Shown here: positions 33,692 through 45,845 of the stretch, piece after piece | Layout: each line of letters starts with the position of its first letter | How positions within the stretch are numbered: position 1 is the stretch's first letter | From: Eleusine coracana subsp. coracana | Lineage: Eukaryota; Streptophyta; Magnoliopsida; Poales; Poaceae | DNA length: 64,000 bases | Direction: 5' to 3' | Assembly: GCA_032690845.1 (NCBI GenBank) | Contig: CM064417.1 | Span: 10,880,501-10,944,500, forward strand | The notes under the pieces: model-generated | Database searches by the model: none | Told to the model about the DNA's origin: nothing | What the model saw: only the letters and a program-made list of their open reading frames with translations | Position numbers and translations under genes: made by a program

Positions 33692-35605
33692 TGTAAGGAT
33701 CATGACCATTGAGATCACCCCAAGGTATGAATATTTTGGTGATGAATAACAAACATAAAATATGACTAATGTCTATACGAGTGTTGTTCGTGTAGGAAAC
33801 CTCTTCTACTCTATGATGATTGTAGTTGGCAGCCTTGGGGATTGATGACAATGACCGCAAGCGTGGAGTCTTGTGAGCTTGATGGACTCTAAGGGTTGAT
33901 GGACATGGATCAAAGCTGAGGACGAGCTATGGAGCAAGTGTCGGGAACACCTGTCTAGTTGTTAGGGCTTTGAGTCCATAGGAAAAACTGGACTATCAAG
34001 GGGGTCTAGGTCATTCTCTTAGGTCATGTCTAGTCAGTGATGTGCAAGGTTGCTCGGTGAAATCACAGGCACTAGATGACAGTGAAGAAGCCAAGGAGCT
34101 GTTCGGAGAAGCCGAGAAACGAAGTCAAGCGAGGACGAGGAGTTTCAGCTTCTGGACATAGTGACCGGACATAGGGGTCAATGATGACCGGACTGTATGG
34201 TCACTAGGTGAAGTTATCTGTGACTTATAGCGAAGAAGCATGGAAACTATCAGAGTTGGAAGTTGTAGAGACCGGACGGTCCGGTCTGTACAAGTATATC
34301 TGGGCAATGAGGAAGCGAGCGCTGGAAATGTTTCTAGACTGGAGAGAGAAACGGACCGGACGGTTCGGTCAACTAACCGTATGGTCCGGTTAGTACAGTT
34401 TTTCAGAAGGGCAGAGCCGTTGGTACTTAGGTTTGCAGTGACCGGACTGTCCGTTGAGGCAGTGACCAGACACTCCGGTCAGTAGGCCCAGAAAGCTGAT
34501 TTCGTGGAGCAACGACTAGTTTGAGGTTGGAAGCCTATATAACTTCGTTGTTGGGGTCTTGCAGACCTCTCTTGGCCAGTGGAATACCTAAGAGCATTTG
34601 GTAAGGTCCAAGAAACAGGGGAGCACTAGGAGGAGATATTACATATCTTGAGAGTGCTAGTGAGAGTAACAAAGAGCGATCTTGCACATCTAAGGCTAGG
34701 GTGTCCTTGAGGGTGTGATCTAGGTTGTTACTCTTGGTCTATGGTGAGACCTATACCGGTTAGGTGTTGGTGATCGAGCCTATCGTGATTGGTTGTAAAG
34801 GCCATCACACATTTGTACATGGTTTCAGCCCGCCGGTGAAAGAGCATCGCTAGTGAGCGCCCGTGTCGGTTCGAGGAGTCCGGCAAGTTCTTGAGGGAGA
34901 CGAGCTTGTGCCTTGGTGGCAGCGGTGACGTGCACCGTGTCTTCACTCCGGGAGTGATTGCGGGCTAGTGGGGGACAACTCCACATTGGTGGCAGGAGAG
35001 ACTAGGACTCCGGCGGGAGTGGTCCAACGAGGAGTAGGGGAAGGCGCCACCCTTCCAAGACCTCGGGAAAAAATCATGAGTCATCTCTTACTCTACTCCT
35101 TACTTTGATGCATTACATTTTGCATTTACATACCGTGCTATTCATGCTTGTATGCTTACCATGCTCTAGTTGATTGCTTGTAGGCTTATATGAATAGGCT
35201 TCTCTACTTGCTAGTTGTGCTTAGCTTACACTTGATCACTAGCATGTATAGGAGTTGTTTTGGTTTGATTGATCACCCTAGTATGTATCATGCTACTCAT
35301 GCTTGTGTGCCTTCCATGTTCTTGATGATCTAGTAGCTTTGCATGAGTAGGCTCCTTTACTAGCTTGTTGTGTGCTTCCACGTGTTCTTTGATTACTAGC
35401 TTGCATAGGAGTTGTGTGCCTCGTGTGTGATCCACTAGTATGCTTAGGTTGACTTTCCTTTATAGGATTATCTTGTTAGTGTGATCACCACTAGAATTAT
35501 ATAGGAGTTGTTTGAGTGTATTGGCATTAGGAATTGGCGAATTAGGTATATAGTTTAAGTTCCCAATTCACTCCCCCCCCCCCCCTTGTTCACTCGATCC
35601 TTTCA
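33692..35605 (+). repeat. Copia 3' LTR
   Basis: Starts TGTAAGGATCATGACC and ends GATCCTTTCA; matches the 5' LTR at 25533-27512 with scattered substitutions. It contains the GACCGGACGGTCCGGTC-type palindromes of the U3 region (34269-34480) once, without the 65-bp duplication seen in the 5' LTR. Confidence 0.92.
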
Positions 35606-35610
35606 CGCCC

Positions 35611-36193
35611 GCTCGACCTGGCCATTTGACTCAGGGTGAGCGACGGCGGTCCAGTCGATCCGAATGTGGTAGTCATCGTAGAACTTAAGGATTTTTCTCC
35701 GTATGAACTACGCCCCATTATCCATGATTATGGAGTTCGATACTTTGAACCTGTGGATAATATTGAGGAAGAATTCAACTGCCTCCTCGGATTGGATCTT
35801 TGCTATGGCTCGGGCTTCAATCCACTTCATGAACTTGTCGACCGTGAAGGGCTACATGAGGGGGATGGTCTGGAGTGCCTGAGCCGGCATATGTGTCTGT
35901 CGAGCGTAATACTGGCAACCTTTGAAGGTTCGAATGATGTGGGTCGCATCTCCTACGGTGGTAAGATAGTAAAAACCTTGCCGAAAGGCATTGTCGATGA
36001 GGTTTCGAGGGTGCGTGTGGTGGCCACAGACCCCTCCGTGAATATCCACAAGGAGTTTAATCCCTTCCTCAATGGTGATACAATGCTGCATAATTTTGGT
36101 GTCGTTATGCTTGTACAACTCTCCATCGATAAGGACAAAAGACTTCGTGTGGCGGTAGAGGCGCCTAGCCTCGGTACCGTCAACAGGGAGCAT
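35611..36193 (-). pseudogene. Gypsy integrase, N-terminal half
   Basis: The minus strand encodes the H2C2 zinc-binding region (HGGVCGHHTHPRNLI, then CQYYARQTH) and the integrase core up to ESNGQVERA, where the Copia element begins. The segment lies between the RNase H and the insertion, as Gypsy order requires. Stop codons between the pieces show it was already decaying. Confidence 0.85.
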
Positions 36194-36620
36194 GCCCCGG
36201 ATTAGGTACTCGACGAACGGGACCCGCCAATCAACTGGGGGTTTGGCCTGTTTGTCTGGGGGATCGACTTGCTCGATGTCGGGGTCAATGGGTTGGTGCC
36301 GAGGACCCAGGCGGTCCCCCTTAGGAAAATTGATCTGCCCGTCATGTTTGGGACTCCGTCAAACCTCTATGGATATCCACATTGAGTTTAATCCCTTCCT
36401 CGGTGGTGATACAGCGCTGCATAATTTTGCTTATGCTACGGTTGTACAGCTATCTATCGATAAGGACAAAAGACTTTACGCGGCGGTAGAGGCGCTTAGC
36501 CTCGGTCCCATCAACAAGGAGCATGCCCCAGATTAGGTACTCGATGAACGAGACCTGCCAATCGACTGGGGGTTCGACCTGTTCGTTTAGGGGATCGACT
36601 TGCTTGATATCAGGGTCAAT
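36042..36620. repeat. Tandem duplication with 331-bp offset inside Gypsy
   Basis: 36042-36290 recurs at about 36370-36620 (e.g. GGAGCATGCCCC(G/A)GATTAG at 36187 and 36518). Many substitutions separate the copies, so the duplication is old or the copies came from different elements. It lies between RNase H and integrase. Confidence 0.85.
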
Positions 36621-37170
36621 GGGTTCGATTGGCGTGATGATTCGCTCGACAGGCGGTCAACATCCATGACCTCATCCCCCAACGGGTTCGTGGCTTGCTC
36701 GATCTCCTTGTCCCCTTGTTGGTTACCTCAACTGCTTTAGGCTGGACCGAGGGTGCATGCTGGTCGTTGGCGAAGACCCCGGGTGGGATCGCTTCCCGTC
36801 CGGATGCCATCTTGGCCAGTGAGTCAGCCACCTCGTTGAGGCGTCTCGAGATGTGCTTAAGTTCGAGCCCATCGAATTTTCCTTCGAGCTTGCAAACTTC
36901 TTGGCAATAGAGTGCCATGGTCTTGTCGCGACAACTCAACTCTTTCATTAACTGGTCGATCATGAGTTGCGAGTCACCACGAATCTCGAGTCGCTGGATG
37001 CCGAGTTCGAGGACGACCTTTAGTCCGTTCACGAGGGCTTCATACTCGATGACATTATTAGATGCGAGGAAATGTAAACGAATTGAATACTTTATGTGTA
37101 CCCCGAGTGGCAAGATGAAGACAAGGCCGACGTCGGCCCCTCTCCGCATGAGCGAGCCGTCAAAGTACAT
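36616..37170 (-). pseudogene. Gypsy RNase H domain
   Basis: A 184-codon minus-strand frame with the RNase H fold signatures: YFDGS, NNVIEYEAL, EIRGDSQLMIDQL and EVADSLAKMASGR supply the D-E-D-D acidic residues. It hydrolyses RNA in RNA/DNA hybrids during reverse transcription. The frame is intact locally but cut off from RT by stop codons. Confidence 0.9.
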
Positions 37171-37561
37171 GATCCCATACTCCTAATCGACCGGAATGGG
37201 AGGAAGCTGCGCCTCGGCTTGATCACCAATTGCGGGAAGTATGTGATGTTGTGAACCTTGAGCTCGAGCGCCCATTTTGCCACCTTGTCTACAGAGTCTC
37301 TACTCTGAATGATTTTACAGAAGGGAAATGAGCTTACCACATGGATCGGAAGCGCGTCGAAGTAGTCGCGTAGCTTGCGCCTCGCGACCATCATGGCGTA
37401 TAGGATCTTAAAGATCTGTGGGTATCGCGTCTTCAAGTCTGAAAGTACATCGCTGACGTAGTAGACGGCGTGCTAGACTTTCAGGACCAGCCCGGAGTCA
37501 ACACTGGGGGATTGCTCAAGACGCGTTTGACTCCTTCGAGCGCGGTCTGTGCCTCTGGCGT

Positions 37562-38453
37562 CTACTCGAACTGGTCGGACTTCTTCAGAAGCTTGTAGAG
37601 CGGCAGCACTCGCTCACCTAGGTGCGAAATGAAGTGGCTTGGCACCGCTACATAGCCGGTGAGGCGGTGTAGCCCTTTCAAGTTTTGCATGGGCGTCATC
37701 CACTCGATGGTTTTGATGCCTCGTTCTGAGATGATGAACCCTAGGAGCATGCCTTTCGGCACCCCAAAAAAGCATTTCTCAGGGTTGAGCTTGATGTTGT
37801 TTTTGCGCAGCTTGGCGAAGGTGCGCCCCAAGAGTGTCACAAGTGTGTCGGCCTTTTTGGACTTGACCACGATTTGTCCATGTAAACCTCGACTGTGTTC
37901 CTGATTAAGTAATCGAAACAGTTCTACATGCAGCGCTGGAAGGTAGCGCCCGCGTTTTTAAGAATGAAAGGCATAGTCACGTAACAGTAGGAGCTGAACA
38001 GCGTAATGAAAGAGGTCGCGAGTTGGTTGGATTCGTTAATCATGATTTGGTGGTACCCGGAATACGCGTTGAGGAAGTAAGGGTTTCAAATCCCGAGGTC
38101 GAGTCAACTATCTGGTCGATGCGCAACAAAGGAAAAGGGTTCTTCGGACAAGCTTTATTCATACTAGTATAGTCAACACACATCCTCCATTTCTCATTTT
38201 TTTACGTACAAGAACAGGATTGGCTAACTATTCGGGGTGATACACCTCCTTGATGAACCCGGCCGCCAAGAGCATCGTGATCTCCTCCCTGATTGTCGTG
38301 CGCTTCTCCTCGTCGAATCGGCACAGGTGTTGTTTCACCGGCTTGGATCCTGACCTGATATTCAATAAGTGGTCGGCGACCTTCCTCAGGATGCCCGGCA
38401 TGTCCGAGGGTTTCCACATGAACACTCAGCATTCGTGCGAAGAAAGTCATCAA
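37562..38453 (-). pseudogene. Gypsy reverse transcriptase, frameshifted in the catalytic motif
   Basis: Minus-strand pieces in order: LLAAGFIKEVYHPE, a stop, WRMCVDYTSMNKACPKN, several stops, then KLRKNNIKLNPEKCFFG and KGLHRLTGYVAVPSHFI. Over the catalytic Y-x-D-D motif (37871-37884) the sequence reads Tyr-Met-Asp and then loses frame by one base, so the second aspartate is gone. Together with other stops, the domain is dead. Confidence 0.88.
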
Positions 38454-38469
38454 GCTCGCCTTCCTATTT

Positions 38470-39675
38470 GGTCGTGAGTGACGTACCGATCCTTACGGTG
38501 TTCCCCATGTCACCCTTGCGGTCGATCTGCACCTCCTTTGTTCCCTCGGTCAGCTCGAACGAGGCGGCCTTGCGGTTGGTTGATGGTGCGTCCTCATCGA
38601 CTTGCTCGCGGATGGCCGCGACCTCTCCGGTTGACAATACCATGGTCGTGGTGAGGTCACAGTTCTCCATCTCGCACTGATAGGAGCGCTAGAGTGATGC
38701 GTTGACAGTGATTACCCCCTTCGGCCCAAGCATCTTGAGCTTTAGATAGGTGTAGTTGGGAACGGCCATGAACTTGGCGTAGCAGGGCCACCCCAGGATG
38801 GCGTGGTAGGCTCCTAGGAAGCCGACCACCTTGAATAAGAGGGTCTCCGTCCAGAAGTTTGACGGAGTCCTGTACGTGACGGGTAGATCAATCTACTCAA
38901 AGGGGACCGCCTCGGTCCCCGGCACGACACCGTGGAATGGGGCGCCCGCCAGCCGGAGTCGTGATAGGCCAATGTGCATAGCCTCGAGGGCCTTAGCGTA
39001 GAGGATGTTGAGGTTGCTGCCTCCGTCCATCAGCACCTTCATGAGACACATCTTGGCAATGATAGAGTCGACCACGAGCGGGTAACGCCCGGGCCACAAG
39101 ACCCAGCTCGGGTGGTCCGAACGGTCAAAGGTGATCGGGAGTTCCGACCACCTAAGGAAAGAGGGAGTCACGGTCTTGGCCATGAAGACCTCGCGTCGCT
39201 CAACCTTGGCCGAGCGACAGCTCCCTCGTGCCTTGGCAACTGGAAAAATCATGAGGCATGCCTTGGCATTCGGGAATCCCCCTTCGTTGACATCGTCGTC
39301 GTTGTTCCCGACGTCTTTCGATGTCGGGTCTAGCTTGGCCTTTAGGTCCTTGCCCTTGCCCTCTTTCCTGAGAAATTTCTTCAGGGAGTAGTCCTTGAGC
39401 AGGTGTTTCACGGGGAACTCGTGGTTGGTGCACGGACCGTTCCATTTCTTCTCGAAGTGGTTTGATGTCTCGCCAATCGATGTCCTTGGGAGCCTTTTGG
39501 TCGGTTGCCGCCATGGTTCTGTTGCAGCCTGGTCGTGCCTTGTTCTTCTTCTTCTTCGGACGGTCAGAGGCGCCTTCGCTGGCACCTTCATCCCGCTTGC
39601 TCTTGCCTTTGTCGTCCGGGGTGTGGTTGAGGACCGCGCCCACGCATTCCTCACAGAAAGCGAAGCACGTGGCAA
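38470..39675 (-). pseudogene. Gypsy protease region and Gag-Pol junction
   Basis: A minus-strand frame with a Lys-rich Gag end (KHLLKDYSLKKFLRKEGKGK), then the retropepsin region (KVLMDGGSNLNILYAKALEAM-like; catalytic D in DGGS) and FHGVVPGTEAVPF, ending near 38893. A further frame to 38470 carries the C-terminal spacer before RT. Confidence 0.75.
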
Positions 39676-39689
39676 TGTCTAGGAGTTTC

Positions 39690-40890
39690 CAAGCCGTTCG
39701 AGGGCCCTTGTGCCCTAGCTCGTGGATAAGCTGCTTAGACGTGGTGTCAGAGAGGAAGGCGTCCACGATGTCGGTTTCTCTGATGTTGGGCAGCTCATTG
39801 CAATTCTTGGAGAAGCGCCTAATGTAGTAGTGAAGGGTCTCTCCAGCCTTCTTCGACAATTCTTGAGGTCCCAGGGGTTACTCGGCCGGACTAGGTTCCC
39901 TAGAAATTGTCGACAAAGATGTCCCTCAAGTCAGACTACTTGTAGATCTGGCCCTTGGGAAGGTGTTCGAGCCAGGCTCGAGCTGAGTCGGCGAGGTATA
40001 ATGCTAGGTTGCAGATGATGGCGTAGTCGTCTAACGCCCCGCCCGCCTGGCAGGCAAGGTGGTAATCCTCCAACCAGAGACCGGGGTCAGTTTCTCTAGC
40101 GTACTTGGCGATGGTAGCCGGTGCCCGGAAGCGCTGGGGGAATTCCACACCGCGGATCCACGAGCTGAAAACGCGCAGCCCCATGGGGCTCGGGCTTCAG
40201 CTCTTGTCCTCGTCGGTGTCATCAAACCGTCCGTCGCAGCGTGGTTGGCGACTCCTCTCCTTCTCGATCCGCTCCCTCTCGCGTCGGTGCATCCCGGTGA
40301 GCGCCGACTCGTTCATGGACCAAGGGTTTCTTGTGGGCGCCCCTAGCGGGAGGAGCCAGTTGCACCGTGGGTTGTTGCGAGCCCATGGCACTGCCTCGCC
40401 CAGTTCGCTGGGAGGTGGTGTTTTGCTGGCCTGACTGTGCGGCACGCCGCAGCGAACTCTCGGCTTGGAGTTCGACGGTCTTAGCCAGTAGTGCCGCGAC
40501 TTCCCGCTGCGCCCACTAGGCTTCGGGCGTCATGGGCTCGGGGAGAGTTTGCAGCAGTGTAACAGCTGCTGCAATGTTTTGTCCCGTGCGAGTGAACTGC
40601 GGGGGCCCTTGGTCACCGTTACCGTTGACAATGCGGTGATGGACATCGTGAGCCATGGCTCGGGCGTGTCCTCCCGCATCCTGCCAGGCCAGTTTGCGGC
40701 CAATTGCGGCTTGCTCATCTGCCAGCTGGCGCTTCACCTGCTCGAGCTCCAGCCATCGCGCCTGCAACCGCTCACCGGCGTCACCCGTCTGGGGTCCAAG
40801 CTGAGGGCCCGCCCCATCGCACACGGGCAGTTGACGACGGGCTCCCTGGTGGGGCCCATTAGAGGAATGTTGGGCATGGGATCCATCAAT
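39690..40890 (-). pseudogene. Gypsy gag, broken
   Basis: Minus-strand pieces of a retrotransposon Gag (PF03732-like): a Gln/Ala-rich N-terminal helix region near 40520-40820 (LELEQVKRQLADEQAAIGRK), a Pro/Arg-rich middle, the core WLEDYHLACQAGGALDDYAI and LADSARAWLEHLPKGQI, then ETLHYYIRRFSKNCNELP. Stops near 40514, 40195, 39933 and 39880 split it. Its start was lost with the 5' LTR end. Confidence 0.8.
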
Positions 40891-40896
40891 GTGCCT

Positions 40897-41273
40897 GTGC
40901 AGGAGGGGACCGTCACTATGAGAGGGTGCTGGCGATCTTATTCACGGTCCACTCGGCCGCTTATGGGGGTCAGACGGGGCGAGTACGGGCCCAATCCCCT
41001 CGCAGCAGGTCGAGCGGGGCGGAGCATGAACGACCCCTCCTACGAGGGTCGAGAGATGATGTCATGTCCTCGACTCCTTTGATGGCTCCTCAAAGGGGGC
41101 CGGGCGAGGCGGGATGCGCTAAGTCCTTTCTTGGGACCGTTGGCCCCGTTGACTCGCTGTATTGGGCCGTGTACCCCTTGGCCCACTACGGCTCCCTGGT
41201 ATGGTCATTCATTGTTTTCGAAAAGAGGGGCTTAGCGATCGCCATGTAGCACTGCTAACATTTATCCCTGACA
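40897..41273 (-). repeat. Gypsy 5' LTR, partial (377 bp)
   Basis: Homologous only to 19034-19438 of the complete LTR. On the minus strand it begins TGTCAGGGATAAATG, so the U3 start is kept while about 1 kb of LTR, the primer site and the gag start are deleted. An internal gap of 28 bp near 41080 also separates the two LTRs. Confidence 0.9.
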
Positions 41274-41278
41274 CATGG

Positions 41279-41941
41279 TGAGGCGGACCTTCAATGTATT
41301 GAGCGTGCCATCTTCTCTGTCATGGCGCCATCTCTCCCTAGTCCCTACTGCATAGCATTCGAATGGTGGCCCCTACCAGTTCAATCAAATGCCGCGCTGA
41401 TGTGGCCCGCTTTGTTTGACGATCAAATTACCTGGAATCCGTATTTGGTTCATTGTTTTATCTCAAGTCAGAGAAGAAGAATACGGGCACTATGCTGCTT
41501 CATATAGATCGTTGTGTAGATAACCACCCATAATTGATTGGAGATACATATTGTAAATGAAATTTTCTTGATAATTCAGAGATAAACTAGGAAGGTGGCC
41601 GCGCAAATTGCACGGCTAGGATATATTTATAAAAAATTTGATGAAAATTTATATTTATTTAAAAAAAATGAGCATATAAAATCTGATGCTTGACTAAGTG
41701 TTTTAGATATTTTTCAATTTTCTTACAACTTTGTAATAAAATTATTTTTAGGAATGTTAGATCCCTCATTTACCTAAGTTCCTAGCTCATTTAAGAATCA
41801 AAACTTTAAAACTTGGTCATCATACATGTATCCATTATATATGATTTCTTTATAATTCCAAATTTATTATAATTTACCATCCCACATTTTTTATCATATC
41901 AGACATATTTTATTTTATTTTACTCTAACCAAGTCATATTT
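41279..41941. other. Right flank of Gypsy insertion, AT-rich
   Basis: Continues the sequence left at 18044. From 41520 it is strongly AT-rich. The phrase GGCCGCGCAAATTGCACGG near 41599 stands out as GC-rich but I cannot assign it. Confidence 0.4.
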
Positions 41942-41955
41942 TAGATTGTTTCTGT

Positions 41956-42066
41956 CTTTAGGTTGCGTTAGTCAAGGCCTGTCTTGGCTTGGCTGAATTT
42001 TGTTTTATATTTTATGATTTTTGTCCCTTTTAATGAAACATGTGCCAGGCACATTCGTGAAAAAAA
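41956..42066 (+). mobile_element. LINE 3' end only (about 110 bp), with terminal hairpin
   Basis: Ends TTTTAATGAAACA, a 6-bp stem (TGTGCC A GGCACA) and TTCGTGAAAAAAA, the same layout as the 3' end of the LINE at 10293-12316. Flanked by imperfect 14-bp direct repeats TAGATTGTTTCTGT (41942-41955) and TAGATTATTTCAGT (42067-42080). A minimal insertion, truncated within the 3' UTR. Confidence 0.65.
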
Positions 42067-42080
42067 TAGATTATTTCAGT

Positions 42081-42893
42081 TTATACTATACCTATCCTTC
42101 TAGCACAGCCTTGACAAGTGATCATCATCATTATTTCCTTTTCAATTCTATAACACTCATTCTTTGTCTTGGACGGCATAAACTCTAAGATGTCGTACGC
42201 AATATAGTTGCGCTCTTAGCCATCGAGGCCATGTCCTCTGTATGGATGCTTACGTATCTCAATCTCAACTACAGTCAGAGCCCACACTTTGAACAACACG
42301 ATTCACTGGTTGTATGGGTAGGGCACTGCTAAAGCATTATGACCACTACATTGAACATGTTGCATAGCTTCTTACCATAAGGGTTCATGAAAATTTTGGC
42401 TATATGTGACTGCTCAAGGTTGAAGAGATGGAAATAACCAAGAAAATATAATCTGAAGCTTAGTAATGACTCATCGTGGCATGGTTTTCTTTTCGTGACA
42501 GGTGTCATGCCTGATTAGGTCGGTGCCAGCAATCTTCAGGCTAGATGGCTGACTGCCTGGAGAAAGTGGCCAATACTAGATGCATATACCAAAGATCATT
42601 ATTGCTTCTTTGAACAATTGGTCGCTCGATGGCATCATACTTGAGGTGATAGATGTTTTGACCTACCCCATAATTACAATTGACACCTAGCAAGTTATAC
42701 CAAGACAATATATTCTTTGACATTGTCATCCTTGAATCTAGAACTAATTATTCACAAAAAGGAAAATCTTGGAAATTTCTTCTCAATTTTTTTCTGTTTA
42801 TCAATCAGCCATGTGCTCATAATGGATATTCAACACACTAATGGATCTTCCAACATTATCTAAACTCTCTGCTAATTAGCTCATTCTTGTCGA
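42081..42893. other. AT-rich intergenic DNA
   Basis: No reading frame of note, no terminal repeats. Leads into the tandem array at 42894. Confidence 0.5.
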
Positions 42894-43735
42894 TACATTC
42901 ATTGATGTCACAGGATAAACATGGTTGCACCAGCATCATATCTGCTTTAGCTCTTCTACATTCTCACTGCCAGCCGTACCTATCTGATATCATCAACATG
43001 TTGATGCATGTCTATCGCAATGCACCAACAACTGCAATGCACCAACAACTGAAGGTGTTCATGAATGTGTAGTATAGGCTCATGGCTTGTCACCTGCATG
43101 ACATCAACATGTCCATATATGTCTATTGCAATGCATGATGAATGTGTAGTGTAGGCTCATGGGCTTGACATCTGCATGACGGACATATGTTATACCACGT
43201 ATCACTTATAAGAAAAAAAAAGAATACATGTTATATTTTTTTAGGATTATACTTTGTATAAAATTGGAATAATTCTACTTTGATGATAAGGATTGAAAGC
43301 AACACTCATATATGTATACAATACATATGAGAATATTCTTAGGATGCCAATCTTTTAGTGTATTATGGCTTTTCATATATGAAAACCAGAATCACTTTTT
43401 TCTTAATATAAAAAATATGGATCATGTTTCTATGACTTTTTTTCTTAATTTGGAAAAAAAGAAATTAATCTAGTAGCAGGGAAGCCAACCGTAAGAGGGA
43501 GATTAGGGTGGGTGTGGCGTGGGGATTGGATTTTCTTTCTTTTTCTATTAATACGAATTTGTTAAAATTATGTCCCAAACAAAAAAGAAAATTAAATTGT
43601 AGTAAAAAGCCAACCGTAAGAGGGAGATCAGGGTGGGTGTGGTGTGGGGATTGGATTTTCTTTTCTTTTTCTATTAATCTGAATTTTTTAAAATTATGTC
43701 CCAAACAAAAAAGGAAATTAAATTGTAGTAAAAAA

Positions 43736-45845
43736 GCCATAGTGTATTATGGCTTTTCATATTTGGAAACCAGAATCACTTTTTTCCTTAATATAAAAAA
43801 TATGGATCATGTTTGTATGACTTTTCTTTTCTTAATTTGGACAAAAAAGAAATTACATTAGTAGCAGGAAAGCCAACCGTAAGGAGGAGATTAGGGTGGG
43901 TGTGGCGTGGGGATTGGATTTTTTTTTCTTTTTCTATTAATCTGAATTTGTTAAAATTATGTCCTAAACAAAAAAGGAAATTAAATTGTAGTAAAAAGCC
44001 AACTGTAAGAGGGAGATTAGGGTGGGTGTGGCGTGAGGATTGGATTTTCTTTTTTTTTCTATTAATCCAAATTTTTTAAAATTATGTCCCAAACAAAAAA
44101 GGAAATTAAATTATAGTAAAAAAGCCAATCGGAAGAGAGAGATTGGCGTGGGTGGGGCGTGGTACATTCATTGATGTCAAAGGATAAACATGGTTGCACC
44201 AGCATCATATCTGCTTTAGCTCTACATTCTCACTGCAAGCCGTATCTATCTGATATCATCAACATGTCGATGCATGTCTATCGCAATGCACCAACTGAAG
44301 GTGTTCATGAATGTGTAGTGTAGGCTCATGGCTTGTCACCTGCATGACATCAACATGTCCATGTATGTCTATTGCAATGCATGATGAATGTGTAGTGTCG
44401 GCTCATGGGCTTGACATCTGCATGATGGACATTTGTTATACCACATATCACTTATAAGAAAAAAAAAGAATACATGTTATATTTTTTTAGGATTATACTT
44501 TGTATAAAATTGGAATAATTCTACTTTGATGATAAGAATTGAAAGCAACACTCATATATGTATACAATCCATATGAGAATATTCTTAGGACGCCAATCTT
44601 TTAGTGTATTATGGCTTTTCATATATGGAAACCAGAATCACTTTTTTTCTTAATATAAAAAATATGGATCACGTTTCTATGACTTTTTTTCTTAATTTGG
44701 ACAAAAAAGAAATTAGATTAGTGGCAGGAAAGCCAACCGTAAGAGGGAGATTAGGGTGGGTGTGGCGTGGGGATTGGATTTTCTTTTCTTTTCCTATTAA
44801 TCTGAATTTGTTAAAATTATGTCCTAAACAAAAAAGAAAATTAAATTGTAGTAAAAAGTCAACCGTAAGAGGGAGATTAGGGTGGGTGTGACGTGGGGAT
44901 TGGATTTTCTTTTCTTTTTCTATTAATCCAATTTTTTTAAAATTATGTCCCAAACAAAAAAGGAAATTAAATTATAGTAAAAAAATCAATGGGAAGAGAG
45001 AGATTGGCGTGGGTGGGGCGTGGTACATTCATTGATGTCAAAGGATAAACATGGTTGCACCAGGATCATATCTGCTTTAGCTCTTCTACATTCTCACTGC
45101 AAGCCGTATCTATCTGATATCATCAACATGTCGATGCATGTCTATCGCAATGCACCAACAACTGAAGGTGTTCATGAATATGTAGTGTAGGCTCATGGCT
45201 TGTCACCTACATGACATCAACATGTCCATGTATGTCTATTGCAATGCATGATGAATGTGAAGTGTAGGCTCATAGGCTTGACATCTGCATGATGGACATA
45301 TGTTATACCATGTATCACTTATAAGAAAAAATAATACATGTTATATTTTTTTAGGATTATACTTTGTATATAATTGGAATAATTCTACTTTGATGATAAG
45401 GATTGAAAGTAACACTCATATATGTATATAATCCATATGAGAATATTTTTAGGACGCCAATCTTTTAGTGTATTATGGCTTTTCATATATGAAAACTAGA
45501 ATCATTTTTTTCTTAATATAAAAAATATGGATCACGTTTCTATGAGTTTTTTTCTTAATTTGGACAAAAAAAAAATTAAATTAGTAGCAGAAAAGCCAAC
45601 CGTAAGAGGGAGATTAGGTGGGTGTGGCGTGGGGATTGGATTTTCTTTTCTTTTTCTATTAATATGAATTTGTTAAAATTATGTCCCAAACAAAAAAGGA
45701 AATTAAATTGCAGTAAAAAGCCAACCGTAAGAGGGAGATTAGGGTGGGTGTGGTGTGGGATTGGATTTTCTTTTCTTTTTCTATTAATCCGAATTTTTTA
45801 AAATTATATCCCAAACAAAAAAGAAAATTAAATTCTAGTAAAAAA
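43736..45845. repeat. Higher-order repeat copy I (2,110 bp)
   Basis: Starts GCCATAGTGTATTATGGC. The first 190 bases differ from copy II at roughly ten positions; from about 43930 on it is almost identical to copy II. Confidence 0.9.

Larger units (their letters stand above)
25533..35605 (+). mobile_element. Copia LTR retrotransposon, Sirevirus-like, nested in Gypsy integrase
   Basis: Two LTRs of 1,980 and 1,914 bp, flanked by CGCCT at 25528-25532 and CGCCC at 35606-35610 (one substitution). A tRNA-Met type primer site follows the 5' LTR. Order of coding parts: Gag, protease, integrase, RT, RNase H, which is Copia order. Long LTRs and a run of repeated AGGGGGAG tracts between pol and 3' LTR are features of the Sirevirus (Maximus/SIRE) lineage. 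The pol frame is broken by stop codons and a deletion, so the copy is dead. It is younger than its Gypsy host because it interrupts it. Confidence 0.93.
18050..41273 (-). mobile_element. Gypsy LTR retrotransposon (minus orientation), split by a nested Copia element
   Basis: The outer boundaries are fixed by a perfect 5-bp target duplication CATGG at 18045-18049 and 41274-41278, by TG...CA termini, and by shared LTR sequence at both ends. On the minus strand, from high to low coordinates: partial 5' LTR, gag, protease, RT, RNase H, integrase, then a long region with an antisense ORF, a polypurine tract and a complete 3' LTR. Without the 10-kb Copia insert the element is about 13.1 kb. Pol order RT-RNaseH-IN is diagnostic of Gypsy. 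An antisense ORF with the 'putative gypsy type transposon' domain (PF04195) between integrase and 3' LTR is known from several grass Gypsy families. All genes carry lesions. Confidence 0.93.
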
